Positions 46,348 through 54,648 of a stretch of 54,741 nt of DNA are shown piece by piece. A program made the translations under genes and the position numbers. The notes beneath the pieces were generated by a model. That model worked only from the letters and a program-made list of their open reading frames with translations. It was not told the origin of the DNA and ran no database searches. Every line of letters begins with the position of its first letter. Within the stretch, counting starts at the first letter, position 1. The stretch comes from an uncultured Prevotellaceae bacterium. GTDB taxonomy: Bacteria > Bacteroidota > Bacteroidia > Bacteroidales > Bacteroidaceae. Location: positions 1 to 54,741 of the forward strand of contig ONCH01000009.1 of NCBI GenBank assembly GCA_900316265.1, given 5' to 3'.

Positions 46348-47048
46348 AGTTTTTGCAGATTAATTTTACCTTCATAAATAGCCTTGCCGAATACTACTGC
46401 AGGGATTCCTGCTGCATCGAGGGCCTTGATGTCGTCAATAGACGATACACCGCCACTGGCTATCAGATGTAGCTGCGGATAGGCCTCCATGACCTTCTTA
46501 TAGAGGTCAATGGCAGGACCTGCCAATGTTCCATCTTTCGATATCTCTGTACACAGCACCTTGCTGACACCAGCGTCGATATATTTTTTGAGGAAGGGTA
46601 GGAGGTCTTCTGTAGAATCCTCCTTCCAACCATTGATGCTGATTTTTCCATTTCTGACGTCAGCACCCAGGATAATGCGCTCAGCTCCATATTTCTCCAG
46701 CCATCCCATAAAGCGGTCAGGCTCTGTGACGGCAACACTGCCAATGGTCACCATTTGTGCACCATGATTGAAAGCGGTCTCGATATCTTCATCTGTCTTA
46801 ATGCCACCACCAAAGTCAATCGTCAGCTTCGTCTCTGTTGTAATCTGACTGAGCACTGGACTATTGACAATATGCTTCGACTTTGCACCATCCAAATCGA
46901 CCATGTGCAGGCGCTTGAAACCAATACACTCAAACTCCTGAGCCATCTCCAGCGGACTACCATAGACCGTCTTCTGGTCATAATCGCCCTTGGTTAGACG
47001 TACACACTGACCGTTAATGATATCTATTGCAGGAATCAGCTCTATCAT
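46326..47048 (-). CDS. hisA: ProFAR isomerase
   Basis: 240-residue TIM barrel. [22 protein letters not shown] (4-25) contains the catalytic Asp at about 8, and [21 protein letters not shown] (about 140-160) the second Asp with the phosphate loop. It catalyses step 4 of histidine synthesis. It overlaps hisH by 4 nt and hisF by 22 nt, so translation is probably coupled throughout. Confidence 0.96.
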   Translation of the reverse strand: MIELIPAIDIINGQCVRLTKGDYDQKTVYGSPLEMAQEFECIGFKRLHMVDLDGAKSKHIVNSPVLSQITTETKLTIDFGGGIKTDEDIETAFNHGAQMVTIGSVAVTEPDRFMGWLEKYGAERIILGADVRNGKISINGWKEDSTEDLLPFLKKYIDAGVSKVLCTEISKDGTLAGPAIDLYKKVMEAYPQLHLIASGGVSSIDDIKALDAAGIPAVVFGKAIYEGKINLQKLWDWQNA

Positions 47049-47635
47049 AGTTCCATGAAATTCTTTAAGATTTGCTCACCAACTTTCCCACTTTTCTCTG
47101 GATGAAACTGGCAAGTATAGAAGTTGTCCTTATGCATAGACGCAGAGTAGGGGAGAATGTAGTCTGCCGTAGCAATAGTCTCTTCGCAAATAGGGACATA
47201 GTAGCTATGCACAAAATAGACGTAGGGATTCTCGCCCAGTCCTTCCATCAATGGTGACTTGAGATTGCTGAGATTTTGCCAACCCATACAGGGCACCTTG
47301 TCCTCGTGTTTCTCTGGCTGGAAACGCTTCACTTCTGCATCGAAGATGCCGATACAGTCTGCGTCGCCTTCCTCAGAATGCTTGCAAAGAAGCTGCTGAC
47401 CAACACAAATGCCGAAGACGGGTTGTTTCAGGTCACGAATGACCTCGTCAAGCCTGCGCGCCTTCAGATATTCCATTGCCTCGGCAGCATGTCCCTGACC
47501 AGGAAAAAGTACGCGGTCTGCCTTCTGCAACTGCTCAGCATCGTCTGTCAGTAGGGGTTCAATACCCATTCTACGAAGGGCATTCACCACGCTGTAAATG
47601 TTTCCAGCATTATATTTTACGATTGCTACGTTCAT
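47045..47635 (-). CDS. hisH: Imidazole glycerol phosphate synthase glutaminase subunit
   Basis: 196 residues, class I glutamine amidotransferase. The nucleophile Cys is in FGICVGQQLL (about 77-86), the oxyanion segment is PGQGHA, and the catalytic His and Glu are in CQFHPEKSG (about 177-185). It supplies ammonia to HisF. It overlaps purU by 1 nt. hisG, hisD, hisC and hisB are not in the window. Confidence 0.96.
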   Translation of the reverse strand: MNVAIVKYNAGNIYSVVNALRRMGIEPLLTDDAEQLQKADRVLFPGQGHAAEAMEYLKARRLDEVIRDLKQPVFGICVGQQLLCKHSEEGDADCIGIFDAEVKRFQPEKHEDKVPCMGWQNLSNLKSPLMEGLGENPYVYFVHSYYVPICEETIATADYILPYSASMHKDNFYTCQFHPEKSGKVGEQILKNFMEL

Positions 47636-48498
47636 TAGCTAAAAATGATGGTCTTGTTCTTGTAAGTCAGTATCTTACGCTGGATATGCTTGCTGACGGC
47701 ATGTGACAGCACGATCTTCTCTAGGTCTTTTCCTTTCAGCACCAAACTCTCAGGTGTATCCTTGTGGGTGATGCGTGTTACGTCTTGTTCAATGATAGGG
47801 CCGGCATCCAGTTCTGCTGTCACATAGTGACTTGTAGCTCCAATAATCTTCACGCCACGCTCGTAAGCCTGATGATAGGGCTTAGCCCCCACAAAAGCAG
47901 GTAGGAACGAGTGATGTATATTGATGATATGATGCGGATATTCGGCAATCATCTCGTCGCTGATAATCTGCATATAACGAGCCAGAACAATGAACGAAAT
48001 ATCTTCCTTTTTCAACAGTTCCATCTCGGCTTTCTCAACTTCTTCCTTGTTGGAATGGTCTTTTTTGATGCTCCACACGTAGTAAGGAATGCCAAACTGG
48101 TTTGCCACATAGCGCAAATCCTCGTGGTTTGAAATAATACACGGAATATCACAGTTGAATTCACCAGCTTTCCAACGGGCAAGCAAATCGTACAGACAGT
48201 GGCTCATTTTTGACACGAAGATAGCCATGCGTGGACGCTTGTCACTGTAATACAGCGTAAATTTCATCTGATAGCGCTGAGCGTACAGTGTATTGATATA
48301 ATCGTATAATTTGTCGCGTGGAATCAGGAAACCATCCAGTTCCCATTCAATGCGCATAAAAAACATGCCATCAACATTGTCAACATATTGATCCAAATAT
48401 ACGATGTTTCCTTTGTTGTCAGTGATAAATCTTGTTACCTCTGAAATAATACCTTGCTGGTCTGGACAGTGCAGAAGCAATATCGCCGTTGGTTTCAT
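47635..48498 (-). CDS. purU: Formyltetrahydrofolate deformylase
   Basis: 287 residues. An N-terminal ACT domain (LHCPDQQGIISEVTRFITDNKGNIVYLDQ, about 9-37) is followed by a formyltransferase fold with the active-site Asn-His-Asp pattern in INIHHSFLPAF (about 197-207) and LDAGPIIEQDV (about 235-245). It releases formate from 10-formyl-THF and balances one-carbon pools. It heads the his gene block with a promoter 70-100 bp upstream. The link to histidine may be that HisF yields AICAR, which uses 10-formyl-THF in purine synthesis. Confidence 0.95.
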   Translation of the reverse strand: MKPTAILLLHCPDQQGIISEVTRFITDNKGNIVYLDQYVDNVDGMFFMRIEWELDGFLIPRDKLYDYINTLYAQRYQMKFTLYYSDKRPRMAIFVSKMSHCLYDLLARWKAGEFNCDIPCIISNHEDLRYVANQFGIPYYVWSIKKDHSNKEEVEKAEMELLKKEDISFIVLARYMQIISDEMIAEYPHHIINIHHSFLPAFVGAKPYHQAYERGVKIIGATSHYVTAELDAGPIIEQDVTRITHKDTPESLVLKGKDLEKIVLSHAVSKHIQRKILTYKNKTIIFS

Positions 48499-48568
48499 TC
48501 TTTTATATTTTCTGTATTGTTATTCGTTAATTCTAAGTGTTATCTAACACCTTGTTAATAATAGGCTG

Positions 48569-48600
48569 CAAAAATACAAAAAAAAACTGATTCTACCAAA
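48569..48600 (-). promoter_or_regulatory. Promoter of purU and the his block
   Basis: Minus strand: -33 TTTG (48597-48600), 20-nt spacer, -7 TATTTTTG (48569-48576). The predicted leader is about 65 nt. The rest of 48499-48738 is AT-rich without other recognisable signals. Confidence 0.7.
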
Positions 48601-48738
48601 TATTCTTGTCTTATTATTACTATTCGTGAGTAATCTAGTATTGGCCCAAGAATACGCATTATGATAAATAGATAATATATTAACTCGAATTCCTCTACTC
48701 TAAATGAATAACTATCTTAATTCTCGCCTAGTTCTCAT

Positions 48739-49359
48739 TTAGTTCTCGTCTTTGAGTATAGGTAACGACAAATGATAACGAACAGCCAGGAAACGCATCA
48801 GGCATGTGACGATGAATGATGCAATAACAGTTACTTCAATTGCTGTGCCATAATAATCTAGCAACCAATATGTTATTCCTCCAAGAACAGCGGCCATTGC
48901 ATAAATTTCTCGATGAAAGATTACTGGCTCGTTATTCAGCAAAACATCACGAATAACTCCACCAGCAGAACCTGTTATGCAGCCCATAATAATCGCTACC
49001 CAATACGGTTGTCCGAATACTAGCGATTTTTGAATTCCTGCAATGGTAAAAAGTGCCAGACCTAATGTATCGAACACAAACCACGTATTTCTAAGGCCTT
49101 CCATGTGTTTGGCGAAAATCACAACGAAAATCAACGCCAAAGCTGTACAAATCATATAAAACGGATTAGTCATCCAAAATGGCGTGGTACCCAGCATCAC
49201 ATCGCGAATAGTACCACCGCCAATAGCCACAGCAATACCACACACATAGCCGCCAAACCAGTCAAAATGCTTGGCAGCAGCATGACGTATTCCTGATATG
49301 GCAAAGGCAAACGTTCCTAAAAACTCAATGACCTGCTGTAATATCTCGTCGTATTCCAT
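48739..49359 (-). CDS. TRIC/UPF0126 family membrane protein
   Basis: 206 residues with seven predicted helices in two homologous halves, each with a glycine-rich repeat: AIGGGTIRDVMLG (about 45-57) and GSAGGVIRDVLLN (about 130-142). This is the YadS/YicG type, structurally related to trimeric intracellular cation channels, and some members affect glycine uptake. The substrate is not determined. It lies 28 bp after rarA, so probably in the same transcript. Just after its stop, GAGAACTA is repeated twice. Confidence 0.85.
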   Translation of the reverse strand: MEYDEILQQVIEFLGTFAFAISGIRHAAAKHFDWFGGYVCGIAVAIGGGTIRDVMLGTTPFWMTNPFYMICTALALIFVVIFAKHMEGLRNTWFVFDTLGLALFTIAGIQKSLVFGQPYWVAIIMGCITGSAGGVIRDVLLNNEPVIFHREIYAMAAVLGGITYWLLDYYGTAIEVTVIASFIVTCLMRFLAVRYHLSLPILKDEN

Positions 49360-49387
49360 ATTCTATTTATCATAACACATGTAGGCG

Positions 49388-50689
49388 TTATTTTTCGTAT
49401 CTTTCGCCCCAATAATTCACCATTCTTTCGTACAATTTCTCTTCTGCTGGCGAATGCTGGGCAAACCACAGACGCTCATTCTGTAGTGCATCTGGCATAT
49501 ATCGCTGAGGAGTGAAATGCCCTGGATAATCGTGAGGATACTTGTAGCCATCGTGATATCCCAGCTCTTTCATCAACTTCGTCGGCGCATTCCTTAAAGG
49601 TAACGGAACCGGCTGATTACCGGTCTGCCTTACCAATTCTAACGCCTTGTCAATGCCAAGATATGCTGAATTACTCTTGGGCGATGTCGCCAGATAGACA
49701 CAGCATTCTGCTAAGGCTATTCGTGCCTCTGGCCAACCGATCTTCACCACGGTGTCAAAGGCCGCATTGGCCAGCAATAAGGCATTGGGGTTAGCCAATC
49801 CAATATCCTCAGAGGCCGATATCACCATACGTCTGGCAATAAACTGAGGGTCTTCCCCACCCTCAATCATTCTGGCCATCCAGTATAGTGCGGCATCCGG
49901 ATCACTTCCTCGTATGGATTTGATAAAGGCTGAGATAATATCATAATGCATCTCACCGTCTTTGTCGTATGCCAACGGGTTCTGCTGCAAGCATTTTTCC
50001 ACCATTTCATCGGTGATGGCTATACTAGTGTCGTTAGTCTCAGCAGAACTACTAGTATTACTAGAGCTATCAACGACCAACTCCAAGATATTCAGCAGTT
50101 TACGCGCATCACCACCACTGTATCTTAGTAATGCTGATGTCTCGTTGAGTTCGATGTTTTTCTCCTTCAGGAAGACGTCTTTTGTAATGGCTCTATAGAG
50201 CAGTTCCAGCAAATCGTCTTTTTCCAGCGATTTCAACACGTACAGCTGACAACGCGACAGCAACGGACGGATTACCTCAAACGATGGATTCTCTGTGGTG
50301 GCACCAATCAGCGTCACGATACCTTTCTCTACCGCTCCCAACAGCGAATCCTGTTGCGACTTTGAGAAACGGTGAATTTCGTCAATAAACAGTATCGGTG
50401 ATGCCTCGTTGAAAAACCTACCCTTCTGGGCTTTCTCGATGACGTCCCTTACGTCCTTCACACCGCTGGTTACTGCCGACAGCGTATAGAATGGCGTTTC
50501 CAGCTTGTTGGCGATAATCTGTGCCAGCGTGGTCTTCCCCACTCCTGGCGGTCCCCACAGGATAAACGACGAGATGCGTCCTGCATCAATCATCTTGCGC
50601 AGGACAGCCCCCTCACCTACCAAGTGTTGTTGTCCGATATAGTCGTCCAACGTGCGAGGTCTAAGTCTCTCAGCTAATGGTTCTGACAT
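49388..50689 (-). CDS. rarA: Replication-associated recombination protein A (MgsA/RarA)
   Basis: 433 residues of AAA+ clamp-loader type. RPRTLDDYIGQQHLVG opens the protein, Walker A is GPPGVGKTTLAQ (about 46-57), Walker B FIDEIHRFSKSQQD (about 99-112), sensor 1 IGATTENPSFEV, and the C-terminal tetramerisation domain has NALLLANAAFDTV and GHFTPQRYMPDALQN. It acts at stalled replication forks. A Ser/Thr-rich insert (SSSNTSSSAETND, about 209-221) lies between the lid and C-terminal domain and probably forms a loop. Confidence 0.95.
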   Translation of the reverse strand: MSEPLAERLRPRTLDDYIGQQHLVGEGAVLRKMIDAGRISSFILWGPPGVGKTTLAQIIANKLETPFYTLSAVTSGVKDVRDVIEKAQKGRFFNEASPILFIDEIHRFSKSQQDSLLGAVEKGIVTLIGATTENPSFEVIRPLLSRCQLYVLKSLEKDDLLELLYRAITKDVFLKEKNIELNETSALLRYSGGDARKLLNILELVVDSSSNTSSSAETNDTSIAITDEMVEKCLQQNPLAYDKDGEMHYDIISAFIKSIRGSDPDAALYWMARMIEGGEDPQFIARRMVISASEDIGLANPNALLLANAAFDTVVKIGWPEARIALAECCVYLATSPKSNSAYLGIDKALELVRQTGNQPVPLPLRNAPTKLMKELGYHDGYKYPHDYPGHFTPQRYMPDALQNERLWFAQHSPAEEKLYERMVNYWGERYEK

Positions 50690-50699
50690 AATTTTGATG

Positions 50700-50707
50700 C
50701 AAAGGTA
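50700..50707 (-). promoter_or_regulatory. -7 element of the rarA promoter, short leader
   Basis: Minus-strand TACCTTTG, 10 nt before the rarA ATG. It is divergent from the -7 element at 50751-50758, with only 43 bp of AT-rich DNA between them, so the two promoters share upstream sequence. Confidence 0.55.
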
Positions 50708-50750
50708 ATAAATAATTGATAATTCCTTTTTTATTTATCACTTTTTTTCG

Positions 50751-50758
50751 TACATTTG
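50751..50758 (+). promoter_or_regulatory. -7 element for the acidic-tail protein gene
   Basis: Plus-strand TACATTTG matches TAnnTTTG. It lies 35 bp before the ATG at 50794 and excludes the longer upstream frame from 50716. The -33 region is T-rich without a clear TTTG. Confidence 0.5.
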
Positions 50759-50793
50759 CAGCAAAATATATAATTAATCTCAAAAAAATACGT

Positions 50794-51612
50794 ATGAAAG
50801 AAACAACAACGAACAAAGCGCTAAGCTTGAAAACACTGACAAAAAGCACTGTTTGGGATGTTCAGGAGAATGATATTTTCCGTATGCTCGACGCTTCCGA
50901 CAAGGAAGGAGAACTGAAGGAAAACCTCCGTCACATTGCCGATATCGTGCGCAGTGCCTTTATGATTGAGGAAGTGAAGGATGACAACAAGTTGCTTCAG
51001 GAGAAATACACTAAGCAGGGATATAAGGTGGGCACCTTCAAGGTTGACGAGAATGCCAAAGTGACGTGGGCCATTAAGAAGCGTCCTATCACGCGTGTCA
51101 CTGACCTGACCTACGAGAATATCCGTCATATCTCTGCAGCCAAACTGCTGGAGGTCATCGATCGCAATTTCGGTGGTGGCTGGGACTCTCTGTCGCAGTC
51201 TATTCAGGACATCATCGAGAGTGGTTTTGACATCTCCACCACTACCCTTCCTAAGGACCGTCTGCATAAGAAGGGCGGCATGTATGAGAAGAAGGTGGCC
51301 GATGGTTTCGAGGTGCTCGAAGTGGCTAAGGGTACATGGGTCGAGGCTATCTTTGCCAAGCTGAAACCTGAGACCATCAAGCCTCGCATGAAGTTCGACG
51401 ATGCCAATTCTTTCGGTGACGATGATGAGGACGACGACGCTGATGTTGAAATCATTGACGACTACAACAAGCCTGATGAGGACGATGTGGATATCGAGGA
51501 GCCTGATGATGACGAAATCAACGAGAACAACTATCGCACCACCTTCGATTTGAGCGATGGCGATGATGACGAGGATGCTGAGAGTCTCTCCGACTACATT
51601 GCTGACGAGTAA
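50794..51612 (+). CDS. Unrecognised protein with a long acidic C-terminal tail
   Basis: About 272 residues from the ATG at 50794 (MKETTTNKALSLKTLTKST). I do not recognise the family. The first 190 residues are mixed charged and apparently globular and helical, with no signal or membrane helix, so it is cytoplasmic. Residues about 205-272 are dominated by Asp and Glu (for example DDDEDDDADVEII and EEPDDDEINE). The layout resembles RNA polymerase delta or histone-chaperone-like acidic tails in composition only. It is 48 bp upstream of hppA with no terminator between, so the two may be co-transcribed. Confidence 0.8.
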   Translation: MKETTTNKALSLKTLTKSTVWDVQENDIFRMLDASDKEGELKENLRHIADIVRSAFMIEEVKDDNKLLQEKYTKQGYKVGTFKVDENAKVTWAIKKRPITRVTDLTYENIRHISAAKLLEVIDRNFGGGWDSLSQSIQDIIESGFDISTTTLPKDRLHKKGGMYEKKVADGFEVLEVAKGTWVEAIFAKLKPETIKPRMKFDDANSFGDDDEDDDADVEIIDDYNKPDEDDVDIEEPDDDEINENNYRTTFDLSDGDDDEDAESLSDYIADE

Positions 51613-51660
51613 TCTCTATCTCCTCCCTAACCCCTAATAACCTTTAAAACCTAAATATTT

Positions 51661-53847
51661 ATGATCATTCCAACCGTATTCTGGCTCGTGCCCATTGCAT
51701 CACTCGTTGCTTTGGGCATGGCCTTTTTCTTCTTCCGTCAGATGATGGCAGAAGATGAGGGAACACCCCGCATGAAGGAGATTGCCCTCTATGTTCGTAA
51801 AGGTGCTATGGCCTATCTCAAGCAGCAGTACAAGGTCGTAGGCATCGTTTTTGTGGTGCTCTGCATCCTCTTCGCTTTCATGGCCTACGGACTCAACGTC
51901 CAGAACCCATGGGTACCGTTTGCCTTCCTGACGGGTGGTTTCTTCTCTGGCTTGGCAGGCTTTTTCGGAATGAAAACGGCAACCTACGCCTCTGCGCGTA
52001 CAGCCAACGCTGCCCGTAAGAGTCTGAACGCAGGTCTGAAGGTGGCCTTCCGTTCTGGTGCCGTTATGGGTCTCACCGTGGTGGGTCTTGGCTTGCTCGA
52101 CATCGCCATCTGGTTTGTCGTGCTGAATTACTTTGATCAGGAAGGACTTATCTCCATCACCACCACCATGCTGACCTTCGGTATGGGTGCTTCTACGCAG
52201 GCGCTGTTCGCTCGTGTAGGTGGTGGTATCTACACCAAGGCTGCCGACGTAGGTGCTGACATCGTGGGTAAGGTCGAGGCAGACATTCCTGAGGACGACC
52301 CGCGCAATCCTGCAACCATTGCCGATAACGTTGGTGACAACGTAGGCGACGTAGCTGGTATGGGTGCCGACCTCTACGAGTCGTACTGTGGCTCTGTGCT
52401 CTCTACCGCTGCTTTGGGGGCTGCAGCCTTTGCCGCTGCTGGTCTCGATATCCAGCTCAAGGCCGTCATTGCTCCCATGCTCATCGCTGCTGTAGGTGTC
52501 TTCCTGTCGCTCTTTGGCATCTTCCTGGTTCGCACCAAGGAGGGCGCTACCATGCGCGACCTGCTGAAATCACTGTCTCTGGGTACCAATGTCAGTGCTG
52601 TACTCATCGCCGTAGCAACCTTCGCCATTCTCTACCTGCTGGGCATCGAGAACTGGATTATGCTCTCTTGCTCTGTCATCACGGGTCTGGTGGCTGGTGT
52701 TATCATCGGACAGGCTACCGAGTACTACACCTCTCATTCTTACAAGCCCACCCAGAAAATCTCTGAGGCAGGCCTCACGGGTTCTGCTACCGTTATTATT
52801 AAAGGTATAGGAACGGGTATGATTTCTACCTGTATTCCTGTTATCACCATCGGTGTAGCCATCATCCTCAGCTTCGGCTTTGCCAACGGCTTCGACCTCT
52901 CGATGTCTTCACAGAGCCTTGCCAACGGACTCTATGGCATCGGCATCGCTGCCGTAGGTATGCTGTCTACGCTTGGAATCACGCTGGCTACCGACGCTTA
53001 CGGTCCTATTGCCGACAATGCTGGCGGTAATGCCGAGATGTCTGAACTGGGCGAAGAGGTACGCCATCGTACTGATGCGCTCGACGCTTTGGGCAACACC
53101 ACAGCTGCTACGGGTAAGGGCTTTGCCATTGGTTCGGCAGCTCTCACAGCCCTCGCTCTCCTCGCCTCTTACATTGAGGAAATCAAGATTGCCATGGAGC
53201 GTGCTGGTGTGATGATGGAGAATGTCAAGGGCGAGGTAATCGCTGCTTCCCAGGCCACCATCCCCGACTTCATGAACTATTTCCAGGTTAACCTGATGAA
53301 CCCCAAGGTACTCGTTGGTGCCTTCATCGGAGGTATGGCTGCTTTCCTCTTCTGTGGTCTCACCATGGAGGCCGTAGGTCGTGCAGCCCAGAAGATGGTT
53401 GAAGAGGTGCGTCGTCAGTTCCGCGAGATAGCAGGCATCCTTGAAGGCAAGGCTACTCCCGACTACGGCTCTTGTGTAGAGATTTCCACCCGTGCCGCCC
53501 AGCATGAGATGATCTTCCCCTCACTCCTTGCCATTGCTATACCAATTATCGTAGGTTGCGTACTTGGCGTAGCCGGCGTATTGGGCTTGTTGGTTGGCGG
53601 ACTCACCTGTGGCTTCACCCTTGCCGTCTTCATGGCCAATGCCGGAGGTGCATGGGACAATGCCAAGAAGATGGTCGAGGAAGGTAATTTCGGGGGCAAG
53701 GGTTCTTTTGCCCATAAGGCAACCATCGTGGGCGATACCGTTGGCGATCCTTTCAAGGATACCTCTGGTCCGTCGCTTAACATCCTTATTAAACTCATGT
53801 CAATGGTCAGCATCGTGATGGCAGGACTCACCGTTTTGTTCATCTGA
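51661..53847 (+). CDS. hppA: Membrane-bound ion-pumping pyrophosphatase, K+-dependent type
   Basis: 728 residues and about 16 membrane helices. Pyrophosphate-binding motifs are DVGADIVGKVEADIPEDDPRNP (residues about 195-216) with DNVGDNVGD next, DNAGGNAEM (about 452-460) and a third near VGDTVGDPFKDTSGPSLN (about 694-711). It hydrolyses PPi and pumps cations outward. The segment GNTTAATGKG has Ala where K+-independent enzymes have Lys, so it should need K+. K+-dependent enzymes pump Na+, H+ or both, and Na+/H+ pumping is known in Bacteroides. Ion choice here is unproven. Confidence 0.95.
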   Translation: MIIPTVFWLVPIASLVALGMAFFFFRQMMAEDEGTPRMKEIALYVRKGAMAYLKQQYKVVGIVFVVLCILFAFMAYGLNVQNPWVPFAFLTGGFFSGLAGFFGMKTATYASARTANAARKSLNAGLKVAFRSGAVMGLTVVGLGLLDIAIWFVVLNYFDQEGLISITTTMLTFGMGASTQALFARVGGGIYTKAADVGADIVGKVEADIPEDDPRNPATIADNVGDNVGDVAGMGADLYESYCGSVLSTAALGAAAFAAAGLDIQLKAVIAPMLIAAVGVFLSLFGIFLVRTKEGATMRDLLKSLSLGTNVSAVLIAVATFAILYLLGIENWIMLSCSVITGLVAGVIIGQATEYYTSHSYKPTQKISEAGLTGSATVIIKGIGTGMISTCIPVITIGVAIILSFGFANGFDLSMSSQSLANGLYGIGIAAVGMLSTLGITLATDAYGPIADNAGGNAEMSELGEEVRHRTDALDALGNTTAATGKGFAIGSAALTALALLASYIEEIKIAMERAGVMMENVKGEVIAASQATIPDFMNYFQVNLMNPKVLVGAFIGGMAAFLFCGLTMEAVGRAAQKMVEEVRRQFREIAGILEGKATPDYGSCVEISTRAAQHEMIFPSLLAIAIPIIVGCVLGVAGVLGLLVGGLTCGFTLAVFMANAGGAWDNAKKMVEEGNFGGKGSFAHKATIVGDTVGDPFKDTSGPSLNILIKLMSMVSIVMAGLTVLFI

Positions 53848-53866
53848 TACTCTCCTATTCTACCCT

Positions 53867-53901
53867 AAAAAGGCTCATTTCTTCGGAATTTGAGCCTTTT
53901 T
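53867..53901 (+). terminator. Intrinsic terminator after hppA
   Basis: An 11-bp stem (AAAAAGGCTCA / TGAGCCTTTTT) is topped by a short TTC/GAA stem with a TTCG tetraloop, followed by more Ts. It begins 20 nt after the hppA stop. The flanking A and T runs could make it work from both sides. Confidence 0.9.
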
Positions 53902-53932
53902 CTATCTTTTTTCAAAAAAAGTACGGAAAATA

Positions 53933-53964
53933 TTTGGTAGATAAAAAAATACTCCGTACCTTTG
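53933..53964 (+). promoter_or_regulatory. Promoter of tRNA-Lys
   Basis: -33 TTTG (53933-53936), 20-nt spacer, -7 TACCTTTG (53957-53964), 21 bp before the tRNA. Perfect consensus. Confidence 0.8.
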
Positions 53965-53985
53965 CACCCGCAATCGAAAAACGAT

Positions 53986-54058
53986 GCACCCGTAGCTCAG
54001 TTGGTAGAGCACCTGACTCTTAATCAGGGTGTCCAGGGTTCGAGCCCCTGCGGGTGTA
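53986..54058 (+). tRNA. tRNA-Lys, anticodon CTT
   Basis: A 73-nt cloverleaf with acceptor stem GCACCCG/CGGGTGT (first pair G-T), discriminator A, anticodon loop CTCTTAA (reads AAG) and T-loop TTCGAGC. CCA is not encoded. It has its own promoter. IS21-type sequence begins about 145 bp downstream. Confidence 0.95.
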
Positions 54059-54202
54059 CAAATAAATTTATTACATATTTATTACACTTCCATTTTTTAT
54101 TTATTACACCTATATCTCAAATCATCGTCATTAACAATTCGCTAAAATTCTTTAACAATAATCAACAAACAGCCCCGGATTACTTTTATCTTTGATAGAA
54201 GT

Positions 54203-54254
54203 GTAGATAATATAATTGAAAAGTATACCACCATAATAATCGAAAAGTATACCA
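54203..54254. repeat. Direct repeats at the left end of an IS21-type element
   Basis: AATTGAAAAGTATACCA (54214-54230) and AATCGAAAAGTATACCA (54238-54254) are 17-bp repeats with one mismatch and a 24-bp period. IS21-family ends carry such multiple transposase-binding repeats, and the outer boundary may be the TGT at about 54202-54204. I could not see the matching right end in the window. Confidence 0.55.
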
Positions 54255-54324
54255 TCCAATCAGAGCTCTACGTTATAGAATAGTGGTTCGTATGAGTGCT
54301 GTTTAACGTACAGAGAGTTTAAAA

Positions 54325-54648
54325 ATGATTGAGATGGATCAGAAAGAACAAATTCTTCATTACCATCGCGTTGATGGTTTGAGTTTGCGGGAGATTTCCC
54401 GTAGAGTAGGTCTTAACAGAAAGACCGTAACACGTTACATACGTGAGTATGAGGCCTCTTTAAAGGCAGACCCAGAGGATGGTCTGAATATCTGCCTTGC
54501 CAGCAGGCCCAAGTATCCTACACGCAATGTCGAGTGTACCCGTCTGACGGAGCCTGTATGTGCCGAGATTGAATACTGGCTGCAGGAAAATGCGAAGCGC
54601 AGGCAAACAGGCATGCGTAAACAATGTCTGAAAAAACAGGACCACTAG
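54325..54648 (+). pseudogene. istA: Truncated IS21-family IstA transposase
   Basis: 107 residues. The N-terminal helix-turn-helix (MDQKEQILHYHRVDGLSLREISRRVGLNRKTV, residues 4-35) and the following ENAKRRQTGMRKQCLKKQD segment are typical of IstA, normally about 500 residues with a DDE integrase domain and followed by istB. Here the frame ends right after KKQDH, and the sequence beyond shows no IstA continuation in any frame. The element is therefore broken, possibly by insertion of another element at about 54649. Not expected to be active. Confidence 0.8.

Noticed and set aside
50026-50070. Ser-rich insert in RarA as a sign of a frame error
   Set aside because: The reading frame is intact on both sides and flanking motifs are normal, so it is a low-complexity loop.
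50716-50793. 26-residue extension of the acidic-tail protein
   Set aside because: The -7 element TACATTTG at 50751-50758 lies within it.
54187-54194. TATCTTTG as a promoter for the IstA remnant
   Set aside because: It matches a -7 element, but there is no -33 match at 19-20 nt and the downstream gene is broken.
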